In this document: piece by piece, positions 44,747-53,418 of the stretch
How positions within the stretch are numbered: the first letter of the stretch is position 1
Layout: each line of letters begins with the position of its first letter
Assembly (NCBI RefSeq): GCF_003852405.1
Contig: NZ_QAJM01000008.1
Location: 102,567 to 166,566 of the forward strand
Reading direction: 5' to 3'
Source: Pseudomonas sp. KBW05
Lineage (GTDB): Bacteria > Pseudomonadota > Gammaproteobacteria > Pseudomonadales > Pseudomonadaceae
DNA length: 64,000 nucleotides
Notes under the pieces: model-generated
Databases searched by the model: none
Told to the model about the DNA's origin: nothing
What the model saw: only the letters and a program-made list of their open reading frames with translations
Position numbers and translations under genes: made by a program

Positions 44747-45549
44747 CAATGCCGCGCCTCGGGGAAACGACCGTGGCGCACGTCGTCGGCATACCGCGCG
44801 CAGGCATCGCGGATCACTGCGCCCACGTCGGCGTACTGTTTGACGAAGCGCGGCAAATGCGCACCGCCCAGGCCCAGCACATCTTCAGTGACCAGCACCT
44901 GGCCGTCGCAAGCCGGTGAAGCGCCAATGCCAATGGTGGGCATTTTCGAGTCCAGGGTGATCTGCCGGGCCACGCCTTCGGCAACCCCTTCCAGCAGCAG
45001 GCTGAAGGCCCCGGCTTGCAGATTTGCGCGCGCATCCTCGGCAATCACCGCGCCGGTCTCGGCCGTGAGGCCCTGGGCCTTGAACCCGCCCATCACGTTG
45101 ACGAACTGCGGCATCAACCCCACATGCGCCATCACCGGAATGCCGCGTGCCACCAGAAACTCGACGGTGCCCGCCAACGCCTGGTTGGCTTCCAGCTTGA
45201 CCGCATCGCAACCCGTACGCGCCAGCACCTGGGCGCAATTGCGAAAAGCTTGCTCGTTGGACTCCTGGTAACTGCCAAACGGCATGTCAGCAATGACACA
45301 GGCCAGCCGCGTGCTATCGACCACCGCACGGGTGTGGCCGATGATTTCTTCGAGCTGCATGCTCAGGGTCGATGGCCGGCCGTAACCGACCATGGCCGTG
45401 GAGTCGCCGATCAGGATGAAGTCCACCAGTGGGTCGATCAGCGTGGCAATGGCGCTGGAATAGGCGGTCAGGGAGACGATTTTCTGCTGGCCCTTCATCG
45501 CCACCAGTTGCGGGACGGTCATGCGTTTGGTGCGGGTGTGGATGCTCAT
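44734..45549 (-). CDS. panB: 3-methyl-2-oxobutanoate hydroxymethyltransferase (PanB) paralogue
   Basis: 271 residues. Ketopantoate synthase, first committed step of pantothenate synthesis. Visible motifs: [32 protein letters not shown] (metal-binding Asp), [19 protein letters not shown], and the late [22 protein letters not shown]. Several of these deviate from the usual sequence (commonly GDSLGMV). It is not next to panC or panD, which suggests a second, possibly specialised copy. ATG 45549 was preferred to the TTG one codon upstream. It overlaps the MocR gene tail-to-tail. Confidence 0.88.
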   Translation of the reverse strand: MSIHTRTKRMTVPQLVAMKGQQKIVSLTAYSSAIATLIDPLVDFILIGDSTAMVGYGRPSTLSMQLEEIIGHTRAVVDSTRLACVIADMPFGSYQESNEQAFRNCAQVLARTGCDAVKLEANQALAGTVEFLVARGIPVMAHVGLMPQFVNVMGGFKAQGLTAETGAVIAEDARANLQAGAFSLLLEGVAEGVARQITLDSKMPTIGIGASPACDGQVLVTEDVLGLGGAHLPRFVKQYADVGAVIRDACARYADDVRHGRFPEARHCYGL

Positions 45550-45714
45550 CAATGTCTTCCGTTAGCGCTGGATGCTCGGGTATTGCACGGCCCGATTATT
45601 GGCGAAACGCGAGGCGATTCAATGCACAGATCGGCGCTAAAAAGCGACCCAGGGAAACGGTCACGGTTTTTTAAACTGGTATCATTCACCCATTCACCCG
45701 TCGGATAAAAACCC

Positions 45715-45867
45715 ATGAATCGCCAGAAAAAACTGCAGCAACTGTTCAAGGCCAAAGCAAAGAAGGCCAACGCCAAACTGGCGCCCAAACCCAAAGACAA
45801 ATACATCAGCAAAGCCGACCGCCTGAAGCTGGCTGAAGAAGCCGCCCCGGCTGCGGAACAGGAGTGA
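45715..45867 (+). CDS. DUF2986 small basic protein
   Basis: 50 residues, MNRQKKLQQLFKAKAKKANA at the start, then KPKDKYISKADRLKLAEEA. Its strong Lys/Arg content and the KPK.KYISKA pattern match DUF2986, a small conserved family of unknown function. The frame is compact with a clear ATG and TGA, and lies just upstream of the metal-sensor operon. Confidence 0.72.
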   Translation: MNRQKKLQQLFKAKAKKANAKLAPKPKDKYISKADRLKLAEEAAPAAEQE

Positions 45868-45892
45868 CCCAAGCCGCTTGGCACCGCGCCTT

Positions 45893-45948
45893 GTTATAGG
45901 GGGGCGGGGTATGCAATGATCGCCCCCATCATAGGTAGGGGGGGTATA
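45893..45948 (+). promoter_or_regulatory. Two G-tract operators for the RcnR/DmeR sensor
   Basis: TTATAGGGGGGCGGGGTATG (45895-45914 region) and ATAGGTAGGGGGGGTAT (45931-45947) both show an AT-rich flank, a G-tract of about seven and TAT. This is the form of sites bound by RcnR/DmeR/FrmR proteins. They immediately precede the sensor gene, so metal-responsive autoregulation is expected. Confidence 0.65.
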
Positions 45949-45951
45949 TCC

Positions 45952-46227
45952 ATGGGCCACGTATCCGCAAACAAAGACAGCTTGATCAAACGCGTAAAAC
46001 GCATCGCCGGGCAGATCCAGGCCCTTGAGCGCGAGCTGGAAGCGGACGCCGACTGCGCCAAGACCCTGCACCTGGTCGCCGCCACACGCGGCGCGATCAA
46101 CGGCCTGATGGAAGAAATCATCGAAGACCATGCCAGGGCGCACGTGGCCGACCCGACCCTCTCCGAGGAAGCGCGCAGCAGGGGCGTCGAAGAGCTGCTT
46201 GAAGCCATCCGGCGCTACTCCAAATGA
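45952..46227 (+). CDS. RcnR/DmeR-type Ni/Co-sensing repressor
   Basis: 91 residues of the CsoR/RcnR (DUF156) four-helix family. His3, Cys35, His60 and His64, the RcnR cobalt/nickel ligands, are all present at the same positions. It overlaps the dmeF-type gene by 4 bp, so repressor and exporter are co-translated. Start 45952 gives the His3-containing N-terminus needed for metal binding; an ATG 12 codons upstream would lie inside the operator region. Confidence 0.9.
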   Translation: MGHVSANKDSLIKRVKRIAGQIQALERELEADADCAKTLHLVAATRGAINGLMEEIIEDHARAHVADPTLSEEARSRGVEELLEAIRRYSK

Positions 46228-47120
46228 GCCTCGCCAATAGCCATACCCACGAACACGTGTTCCTCGGCTCATCCCACGATGAAAACGCCCGGCGCACCTT
46301 GTGGGTCGTGTTGCTGACGGTGGCGATGATGGTGGTGGAAATCGCCGCCGGCGCAATCACCGGCTCCATGGCCCTGCTCGCTGACGGCTTTCACATGGCC
46401 ACCCATGCGGGTGCGTTGGGTATTGCTGCCGCTGCGTACGCCTATGCCAAACGGCATGCGAACAGTCCGCGCTACAGCTTTGGCACAGGCAAGGTCGGCG
46501 ACCTCGGTGGCTTTGCCTCGGCGTTGATCCTGGCGTTGGTGTCGCTGGGGATTGGCGTGGAGTCGGTGATGCGCCTGCTCGACCCTGCCGAGGTGCAATT
46601 CGGCACCGCCACCTTGATCGCCGTGGTTGGCCTGGTCGTCAATATCGTCAGTGCGCTGCTCTTGGGCCACGGTCATAGCCACGATCACGACCATCACCAC
46701 GGCCATGACAACAACCTGCGCTCTGCCTACGTCCACGTCATCGCCGACGCACTGACCTCCGTGCTCGCCATTGCCGCGTTGCTGGCCGGGCGCTACTTGG
46801 GCTGGGTGTGGCTGGACCCGGTGATGGGCATTGTCGGCGCCATCGTCATTGCGCGCTGGGCCTGGAGCTTGATGGGGGTGACCGCTGGCGTGCTGCTGGA
46901 CCGCACTGACGAGCACGTCGCCGCCGAGATCCGCGAGCGGGTTGAACAACCTGGCGATGCACGGATCACCGACTTGCACGTCTGGCGTGTCGGGCCAGAC
47001 GCCCATGCGGCGATTGTCAGCGTGGTGGGCAGTGCGACGACGGATGCCGAGGGCATTCGCGAGCGCCTCAAGCCGGTTCACGAAGTGAGCCACCTCACCG
47101 TCGAGTTTCGTGCCGTGTAA
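46224..47120 (+). CDS. dmeF: Cation diffusion facilitator, DmeF type (Co/Ni efflux)
   Basis: 298 residues. Six membrane helices with the CDF metal site (ALLADGFHMATHAG and AYVHVIADALTSVLA), a long His-rich loop (GHGHSHDHDHHHGHD), and a C-terminal cytoplasmic domain. HMATH and HVIAD provide the transport-site ligands. The pairing with an RcnR/DmeR sensor points to cobalt and nickel rather than zinc. Confidence 0.9.
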   Translation: MSLANSHTHEHVFLGSSHDENARRTLWVVLLTVAMMVVEIAAGAITGSMALLADGFHMATHAGALGIAAAAYAYAKRHANSPRYSFGTGKVGDLGGFASALILALVSLGIGVESVMRLLDPAEVQFGTATLIAVVGLVVNIVSALLLGHGHSHDHDHHHGHDNNLRSAYVHVIADALTSVLAIAALLAGRYLGWVWLDPVMGIVGAIVIARWAWSLMGVTAGVLLDRTDEHVAAEIRERVEQPGDARITDLHVWRVGPDAHAAIVSVVGSATTDAEGIRERLKPVHEVSHLTVEFRAV

Positions 47121-47153
47121 CCACGGCCACTTCTTCCAACCCCGGGTGAACCC

Positions 47154-47333
47154 TTGGCTAAAGATATCGAGAATCCCTGCATCTCCACCTGTCAGCTCAG
47201 CGGCGATCTTTGCGTCAGCTGCGGGCGCAACAAGGACGACATCCGTAAATGGAAAAAGATGAAACGCCCGGAGAAAATGGCCGCCGTGCAACGGGCGACC
47301 CAGCGTTTGAAGGCGCTGAAAAAGGCCAAGTAG
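47154..47333 (+). CDS. DUF1289 small cysteine-containing protein
   Basis: 59 residues, NPCISTCQLSGDLCVSCGRN near the start, the four-Cys pattern of DUF1289 (probable metal binding; function unknown), and a basic Lys-rich end (LKALKKAK). The start appears to be TTG at 47154 with GGGTGA upstream; no ATG is in frame near it. It is convergent with the exported nuclease gene, 3 bp between stops. Confidence 0.75.
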   Translation: MAKDIENPCISTCQLSGDLCVSCGRNKDDIRKWKKMKRPEKMAAVQRATQRLKALKKAK

Positions 47334-47336
47334 CCG

Positions 47337-48134
47337 TCAGGTACGTCCCACCGAGCCCGACACGGGAAGGTTGCCGAGCAACTTGAGCCCGGTACTTTTC
47401 ACAAAGGTGTCGTAGTCCATCGGCTTCTGGATGCGGGTTTCGGTGTTGGGCAACACGTATGCCCAGGCGCGCTTGGACGAGGCGTCATACACCAACTTGA
47501 ACAGCCGTGTCGGCACCCACACCCGGTTGTCGCCGATGGTGCTGTAGCCGGCGTCGAACAGCGGGCCGGTGAACACATACACATCGCCGCCGGCACGCAC
47601 GGCAAACTTGCGCACATCCGCCTCGACCTTGCTCCAGATCTTGCGGTTGTTGGTAGGGTCTTGCGGCACCATGTTCGACAACGCAAACGACTGGGCCATG
47701 GCATTGGCGTTGGGCGCGTCGGCGGCTGGGGATTGGTGGCCACGGTCCACGGCCGGGTGCTGGCTGCGGTAGTCGCTCAACTCGGCGCGGCCACTTTTAG
47801 GAATGCGCGGGTCGGCGTAGAACTGGTTGGTACGCTCCTCGCCCTTGGCGTCTTTCAATTGCGCGGCATTCAGGCGTTCAACTACCACCAGCGGGGTCTT
47901 GCTGGTTTGCGAATAGAGCACTGCAAAGTGATCGGAGCACAGCGCCAGGGGTTTCATGGCGGCAGGCACCGTGGCGGTGTTGATCGGTTTTGCGGTGGGA
48001 AACAGCTCGGCGCAACTGTCGAATGACAGCTGTTTTTGTTGCTGGGTATAGAGGTCTGACTGACTGCGGGCATTCGCCCCGGCGGAAAGCAAAACAAGGG
48101 CTGACAGCCCAACGGCAATTTTGCGTAGGTACAT
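47337..48134 (-). CDS. Exported DNA/RNA non-specific endonuclease
   Basis: 265 residues with a Sec signal peptide (MYLRKIAVGLSALVLLSAGANA). The NUC family motif DRGH is at 130-133 with catalytic His133, followed by the metal-site Asn region (ALSNMVPQDPTNNRKIW). It cuts DNA and RNA without sequence preference by family, in the periplasm or outside. Nutrient scavenging or biofilm DNA turnover are possible roles. No immunity gene is adjacent, as expected for an exported enzyme. Confidence 0.9.
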   Translation of the reverse strand: MYLRKIAVGLSALVLLSAGANARSQSDLYTQQQKQLSFDSCAELFPTAKPINTATVPAAMKPLALCSDHFAVLYSQTSKTPLVVVERLNAAQLKDAKGEERTNQFYADPRIPKSGRAELSDYRSQHPAVDRGHQSPAADAPNANAMAQSFALSNMVPQDPTNNRKIWSKVEADVRKFAVRAGGDVYVFTGPLFDAGYSTIGDNRVWVPTRLFKLVYDASSKRAWAYVLPNTETRIQKPMDYDTFVKSTGLKLLGNLPVSGSVGRT

Positions 48135-48228
48135 GGGTTAAATCTTCAGAAGAGAGTCAAGCGACAGGCTCCGGCGAGCGGAGCCAAGTGGATGATATTG
48201 CAGGGATTACTGACTACAGGATGTCAGA

Positions 48229-49446
48229 TTAGTGCCCGACGGCTGCAGGTTTTCCCGCACCCCGCGCTCCCGGCTTGAACCCATGGCTGCGAGCGCCCCA
48301 GGCCAGCGCAAATGACAGCGCGATCAGCACCAGCATCGCCCACGGAAACGACGCCGCTCCCCAGGTCTCCAGCAACACCCCGCCGGCCACGCCGCTGGCG
48401 GCAATCGCGCTATTCCACGCCACCACATTCAGCGACAGCGCGACGTCAGCGCCCTCTCCCGCCGCGTCGGCCAGGGCGGTTTGCAACAGTGTCGCGGCGC
48501 CGCCGAAGCTCAGGCCCCACACGGCGACACCGAGGTAAATCACCAGGGGCAAGTTTCCGACAAAACCAAACACCACGCTGACCCCCGCGAACGTCGCGAG
48601 GCTGACTAAAACGGTTTGGCGCAGTAACGGCTCGACCAATCTGGCCGTCAGCCAAATCCCCGCCAACGCGGCCACCCCAAACACCAGCAGCACCCCATCC
48701 ACTCGCGCCGCCAGGCCTGCTTGCGCCACAAACGGGGCGATGTAGGTGTACAGAATGTTGTGCGCCAGCATCCAACTGATCACCACCGCCAGCACCGGCC
48801 GCACGCCCGGCGTGGTCAGCACCTGGCCCAGGGACACACGCTGATGCGCGGCCTGCGGTGGATAGTCCGGGACCTTCACCAACACCCAGACGATCAGCCC
48901 CAACGTCAGCGCCGACATCAGGCCGAACGTGGTGCGCCAACCCATCAACCCGCCCAGCCACGTGCCCAGCGGCACACCCAGCGACAATGCGATCGGCGTG
49001 CCGACCATCGCCAATGCCAGCGCCCTACCCTGCTGGTGCGGCGCGACCATGCGCCGGGCGTAACCGGCCAACAGGCTCCAGGCCAATCCGGCTGCGACAC
49101 CGGCAAAAAAACGCGCGACCAGGGTCACGCCAAAGTGGGACGACAGCGCCGTAATGGAGTTGAACAACAGGAAGCCGACGATGGTGAGCAGCAGCACATT
49201 ACGTCGGCGCCAACCACGGGTCGCAATGGTCATGGGGATCACCGCGAGCACCGAGCCCAGCGCATACGCGGTGACCATCTGCCCAGCCATCGACGGCGAG
49301 ATCGCCAGGCCCTCGCTGATCAATGGCAGCAGGCCCGCAGGCAAGGTTTCGGTGACGATGCAGATAAAACCGGTCATGGCCAGGGCGAGCAAGGCGCCGA
49401 TGGGCAGGCGTTCGGATGACGCGGATAAGCTGAGTGAGGGGGTCAC
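48229..49446 (-). CDS. DHA1-family MFS efflux transporter
   Basis: 405 residues, about 12 helices. Motif A after helix 2 (VLAVIPMTIATRGWRRRNVLLL) and the motif C-like PIALSLGVPLGTWLGGLMGWR fit drug:H+ antiporters of the AraJ/SotB/YdhP sort. Start is GTG with AAGGAG upstream. Divergent from a TetR regulator with a long dyad operator between them, so it is probably repressed until a toxic substrate is sensed. Confidence 0.88.
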   Translation of the reverse strand: MTPSLSLSASSERLPIGALLALAMTGFICIVTETLPAGLLPLISEGLAISPSMAGQMVTAYALGSVLAVIPMTIATRGWRRRNVLLLTIVGFLLFNSITALSSHFGVTLVARFFAGVAAGLAWSLLAGYARRMVAPHQQGRALALAMVGTPIALSLGVPLGTWLGGLMGWRTTFGLMSALTLGLIVWVLVKVPDYPPQAAHQRVSLGQVLTTPGVRPVLAVVISWMLAHNILYTYIAPFVAQAGLAARVDGVLLVFGVAALAGIWLTARLVEPLLRQTVLVSLATFAGVSVVFGFVGNLPLVIYLGVAVWGLSFGGAATLLQTALADAAGEGADVALSLNVVAWNSAIAASGVAGGVLLETWGAASFPWAMLVLIALSFALAWGARSHGFKPGARGAGKPAAVGH

Positions 49447-49468
49447 GGGAAACTCCTTGGAGGCACTT

Positions 49469-49540
49469 AAATACTGATCGATACAAATGTTGCAGGCGCC
49501 GACAGCACGTTGTCAACGACTTATGTATCGACTAGTATTT
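49469..49540. promoter_or_regulatory. Long dyad operator between MFS and TetR genes
   Basis: AAATACTGATCGATACA (49469-49485) and TGTATCGACTAGTATTT (49524-49540) are inverted copies, 15 of 17 bases complementary, 38 bp apart. Both lie in the divergent promoter gap. Two binding sites for the TetR dimer are likely. Confidence 0.65.
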
Positions 49541-49567
49541 ATCTCGCTTCCCCACCGGAGACCACAG

Positions 49568-50206
49568 ATGGCACAAATGGGCCGCCCCCGTAACTTCGAC
49601 CGCGACCACGCCGTGGAACAGGCCATGCACCTGTTCTGGCAACACGGCTACGACGCCACTTCCCTCGCCCAGCTCAAAACCGGCCTGGGTGGCGGCATCT
49701 CCGCGCCGAGTTTTTACGCCGCGTTCGGCTCCAAAGAAGCCTTGTTCAACGAATGCGTGCAGCGCTACCTGGCGACCTACGCCCAAGTCACCGAATGCCT
49801 GTGGGACGAAACCCTGCTGCCGCGCCAAGCCATCGAGACCGCACTGCGCCAGTCGGCGCGCATGCAGTGTGAAGACGGGCATCCCAAGGGCTGCATGGTG
49901 GCGCTTGGTGTCATGAGTGCACCGAGCCCCGAGAATGCGCGGGTGGCGGATGCGCTGACGCAATCCCGGGTGCGCACGCGGGCGGGAATCGTGGCCTGTG
50001 TCGAGCGGGCGATCCGCGCAGGGCAATTGCCCGATATGCCGAGCGGCGCAGCGATGGCCGCGGTGTTCGACAGCTTTTTGCAGGGCGTTTCGATCCTCGC
50101 GCGCGATAACGTGCCCCATGCCGTCATCGACGCGGCGATTACCCAACTGCTGCTGACGTGGGACGTCGCTGCCTCGGTTGTAGCGCCACGTATCAAGCAC
50201 TACTGA
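49568..50206 (+). CDS. TetR-family regulator
   Basis: 212 residues. N-terminal HTH (about 8-55, GRPRNFDRDHAVEQAMHLFWQHGYDATSL) and an all-helical ligand domain with Cys residues (QCEDGHPKGCMVALGVMSAP), as in the AcrR/TetR_C branch. ATG 49568 has GGAG upstream; the longer frame includes the operator and is unlikely. Controls the divergent MFS gene, probably by repression. Confidence 0.9.
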   Translation: MAQMGRPRNFDRDHAVEQAMHLFWQHGYDATSLAQLKTGLGGGISAPSFYAAFGSKEALFNECVQRYLATYAQVTECLWDETLLPRQAIETALRQSARMQCEDGHPKGCMVALGVMSAPSPENARVADALTQSRVRTRAGIVACVERAIRAGQLPDMPSGAAMAAVFDSFLQGVSILARDNVPHAVIDAAITQLLLTWDVAASVVAPRIKHY

Positions 50207-50337
50207 TGGGCTGACAATCCATAAAAAGCCAGCAGGCCCTTTGCCACCTCTATATAGTAACGCTTCGCATTAGCGGATTACCCAAGGAGCGCGCACCCTC
50301 TTGAAGACGGTGCGCGTCATCGTTCAGAAGGATCTTT

Positions 50338-52200
50338 ATGCAAGGCTTTACTCTCCTCCCGGCACGCCTGTTCGGCGTGCTGGCCGTGGTCGTTTGCGGG
50401 CTGTTCACTGCACACGTGCAGGCCGATGACACCGACCACTCACTCACCATTGAAAAAAACACCCAGTCTTATGTGGTCAACGCCGACGGCAGCTTTGTGC
50501 TCGACGTGGAAATGATCGCCAAGGTCAATGAAGAGCGCGCAATCAAATTGCACGCCCAGCGTCCCCTGGCCTTCAACCGCACACTGGAAACCCTGAAGGT
50601 CGTCGAGGCCTACACCCAGAAAGCCAGCGGCCGCAAAATCCGCGTGCAACCCAAGCAGATCAAGGAACAGCAGGAGCAGGCTTCGGCGGATGCGCCGATG
50701 TTCCAGGATTCGCGGGTCAAAGTGGTGATCTTCCCGGATGTGGCCGTGGGCGACCGCCTGGTCCTGCGGTATCAGCGTCAGCGCAACAAGCCGTTGTTTC
50801 CCCAGCAGTTCGAAGACATGAACGCGCCGGACTTCTACCACACCGAGCAGACCAGCTATTCCTACGATATGCCGGCGAACATGCCGCTGTACGCGGACGC
50901 CAAAGGCTACAAGGCGTCCACGCCTGCGGCGGCGCCCGGCCGCAAGATCTATCGCTGGGACCTGCAACCCACCGAGAAATCCCGCATAGAGAACGGCGCT
51001 GTCGCCTACACCGACTACGGGCAATTCATGGCCGTCTCGACGTTCGCCGACTACACGCAATTTGCCCAAGCCTACGCTGCCCGGGCCCAGGTTGAAGTGA
51101 CACCCGCCATCACGCAGCTGGCCAAGGAACTCACCGCCCAGCTCGACACGCCCCACAGCAAAGCCCTGGCGCTAAGTGACTGGGTGCGCAAGAACATTCG
51201 CTACGTCGCCGTGTACGTCGGCGCCGGCGGCGTGGTGCCACACCCGGCACAGGCCGTACTGGACAACCGCTACGGCGACTGCAAAGACCATGTCGCCCTG
51301 CTCGAAGCCCTGCTCAAGGCCGTGGCCATCGAAAGCTCGCCCGCGCTGATCAACTTCGGCAACGCCTACGCCCTGCCAACCGTGCCAACGCTGGGGCTGC
51401 TCAACCATGCCATCACCTACGTGCCAAGCCTGGACCTGTACCTGGACTCCACCGCCACACCGCTTGCGGCCGGCTACCTGCCGATCCCGGAACTGGGCAA
51501 ACCGGTGCTGCTGACCCAGACCGGCGTACTGGAACGCACGCCGATCAGCCAACTGAACAAGGTCGATAACACACTGACATTCAACGTCGCAGACAGCGGT
51601 GCCGCCGACTTCAACAACATCTCCACCGTGGAAGGCTGGAGCGCAGAGTTCAATCGTTTCGTATTCAAATCGCTGCCCCCTGCCGACATGAAACAACTGA
51701 CGCAGAAAATCCTCAGCCTGTACGGCCAGTCCGGTGGTGGCGAGGTCGAAAGCGACTCGCTGGAAGGCAACGCGCCGACCTTCAAGTCTGTGATCAAGGG
51801 CCACACCGACAACCTGGTCAACCTCCCTGGACCCACCGGCGTACCGACCCTCTCCAGCCTCGCCGGCGGCATCTCCCAGAACGTGTTTGCGTTTATGGCC
51901 GAGAAGGAACGCACCCAGAACTTCACCTGCCTCTCTGGCGAAATCTCGGAGCAGGCCCGCTTCGACTTCCCCAAGACGGTAAACATTCTGGCAGTGCCCA
52001 AGGCGGTGTCGCTCAAACAAGGCGGCTTCGATTACCAGGCCACCTACGCCCAGGATGGCAACGGCGTGGTGGTCACCCGCCACTACCAGTTCAACCACAC
52101 CGACGCGCAATGCAGCCCGCAGGATTTCATTGCGATGAAGCCGGCGATTGAAGGGATGGTCAATGATCTGAAAAGTCAGGTGATTGTGCAGACGTTGTAA
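50338..52200 (+). CDS. DUF3857 transglutaminase-like exported protein
   Basis: 620 residues with a signal peptide (about 1-28, LFGVLAVVVCGLFTAHVQA). Residues about 60-210 form the DUF3857 beta domain; the transglutaminase-like core is at about 270-370. Cys315 in NRYGDCKDH and the His in GLLNHAITYVPSLDLYLD form the catalytic pair, with a following Asp. A C-terminal beta-rich domain follows. Such proteins are widespread and their substrate is unknown; a role in the cell envelope is likely from the signal peptide. Confidence 0.88.
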   Translation: MQGFTLLPARLFGVLAVVVCGLFTAHVQADDTDHSLTIEKNTQSYVVNADGSFVLDVEMIAKVNEERAIKLHAQRPLAFNRTLETLKVVEAYTQKASGRKIRVQPKQIKEQQEQASADAPMFQDSRVKVVIFPDVAVGDRLVLRYQRQRNKPLFPQQFEDMNAPDFYHTEQTSYSYDMPANMPLYADAKGYKASTPAAAPGRKIYRWDLQPTEKSRIENGAVAYTDYGQFMAVSTFADYTQFAQAYAARAQVEVTPAITQLAKELTAQLDTPHSKALALSDWVRKNIRYVAVYVGAGGVVPHPAQAVLDNRYGDCKDHVALLEALLKAVAIESSPALINFGNAYALPTVPTLGLLNHAITYVPSLDLYLDSTATPLAAGYLPIPELGKPVLLTQTGVLERTPISQLNKVDNTLTFNVADSGAADFNNISTVEGWSAEFNRFVFKSLPPADMKQLTQKILSLYGQSGGGEVESDSLEGNAPTFKSVIKGHTDNLVNLPGPTGVPTLSSLAGGISQNVFAFMAEKERTQNFTCLSGEISEQARFDFPKTVNILAVPKAVSLKQGGFDYQATYAQDGNGVVVTRHYQFNHTDAQCSPQDFIAMKPAIEGMVNDLKSQVIVQTL

Positions 52201-52208
52201 GGGCAAGG

Positions 52209-52236
52209 TTCACGCGCGATAGACGTCGCGCGTGAA
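52209..52236 (+). terminator. Hairpin after the DUF3857 gene
   Basis: TTCACGCGCGA/TCGCGCGTGAA, an 11-bp perfect stem with a 6-base loop starting 8 bp after the stop codon. No T-run follows, so it may protect the mRNA end rather than terminate alone. Confidence 0.5.
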
Positions 52237-52257
52237 CGGCCGGGCCAAATCCAAGGC

Positions 52258-52289
52258 AAAAAAAAGCCTGCATCTCTGCAGGCTTTTCT
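52258..52289. terminator. Bidirectional terminator between DUF3857 gene and tRNA-Asn
   Basis: AAGCCTGCA/TGCAGGCTT stem-loop (52264-52285) with A-rich sequence on the left and TTTT on the right. It gives a T-tract to both the rightward transcript and the leftward tRNA transcript. Confidence 0.85.
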
Positions 52290-52294
52290 CTATC

Positions 52295-52370
52295 TGGCTC
52301 CACGACCTGGACTCGAACCAGGGACCCAATGATTAACAGTCATTTGCTCTACCAACTGAGCTATCGCGGA
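52295..52370 (-). tRNA. tRNA-Asn (anticodon GTT)
   Basis: 76 nt with encoded CCA end. The minus strand reads acceptor TCCGCGA, D-arm GCTCAGTTGGTAGAGC, anticodon loop CTGTTAA, T-arm CCTGGTTCGAGTCCAGG and acceptor TCGTGGA-GCCA. All four stems pair. No integrase or duplicated attachment site is visible next to it. Confidence 0.98.
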
Positions 52371-52420
52371 ATTCGCCGTATGTTACTGATTAAAAAGAAG
52401 AAGTCAAGCTTCTTAAGCCA

Positions 52421-53317
52421 TTAAAGCGGATGAGCGGTCAGAAGTGCCTGCTCTTTGGCCAGATCCAACCAGGCCCGTGCTGCTGGCGGCAGGTGGGCGC
52501 TGCCGCGCCAGGCCAGGGCGATGTGCCAGTCGGTGTGGGGCTCGTCCAGGGGGATCAGGGCGATGCCGGCGTGTTGGTGCTTGTGCGCCAACATGCGCGG
52601 CAGGAAGGCGACGCCCAGACCTGCAGAGACCAGATCGACGATAAAGTCGATCTGTCCGCTGCGGGCGGCGACGCGTGGGGTCACGCCTTTGCGCTCGCAG
52701 GCGGCGAGGATCTTGGCATTCAGGGCGAAGCCGGCCTCGAACAGGATGAACGGTGAGTCGGCAAGATCAGTGAAATCGATGCGGGTGCGTTGTGCCAACG
52801 GATGGTCCACCGGCAACACGGCCATCAAGGGTTCGTTGCGCACCGGCTGGTAATCAAAGTCTTCATCCACCGGTAACAGCAGGGCTGCCAGGTCCACCTC
52901 CCCCGCTTCCAGGCATTCGCGCAGTTTTTTGCTGCCGTATTCGGTGAGTTCGATTTCGATGTCGGGATAGCGGCGGCGGTAGGTCGCAAACATCGCGGCG
53001 AACAGCACGCCGCACCCTACCGGTGGCAAGCCGATGCGCAGCACGCCGCGCTTGAGGCCGCGCAAGTCGTTGATCTCGGCCACCAGGTCGTTGTGTTCGG
53101 CGAGCAGCACCAGGGCACGCCGGTAGGTCATTTCACCGGCGGCGGTCAGTTCGTTGCGGTGCCCGAGACGATTGAGCAACGGCATGCCCAGCTCGTCCTC
53201 CAGAGTCTTGACCGCCTTACTGACCGTGGATTGGGTCAGGGACACCACCTCAGCCGCCTGGGAGAAACCGCCCTGGCGCACCACTTCGACAAAGGTACGC
53301 AGCGTTCTGAGGTTCAT
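52421..53317 (-). CDS. LysR-family regulator of the divergent lldD
   Basis: 298 residues; HTH at about 4-60 (TFVEVVRQGGFSQAAEVVSL) and ligand domain from 90. It is divergent from lldD across 101 bp, so it likely regulates L-lactate use here. This is notable because many pseudomonads use a GntR-type LldR for this. The inference rests on gene order only. Confidence 0.88.
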   Translation of the reverse strand: MNLRTLRTFVEVVRQGGFSQAAEVVSLTQSTVSKAVKTLEDELGMPLLNRLGHRNELTAAGEMTYRRALVLLAEHNDLVAEINDLRGLKRGVLRIGLPPVGCGVLFAAMFATYRRRYPDIEIELTEYGSKKLRECLEAGEVDLAALLLPVDEDFDYQPVRNEPLMAVLPVDHPLAQRTRIDFTDLADSPFILFEAGFALNAKILAACERKGVTPRVAARSGQIDFIVDLVSAGLGVAFLPRMLAHKHQHAGIALIPLDEPHTDWHIALAWRGSAHLPPAARAWLDLAKEQALLTAHPL

Positions 53318-53418
53318 CGGTATTCCTTTAGCGACTGGGTTCTAGTTGAAAAAGTTGTTTTTATCATGCCAGAGCTTTGCTTATCGTGAACCCCCTTTGA
53401 CCTGTGGAGTTTACGCTG

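Noticed and set aside
52209-52400. Integrative element at tRNA-Asn
   Set aside because: No integrase and no duplicated tRNA end are visible; flanking genes are ordinary chromosomal ones.
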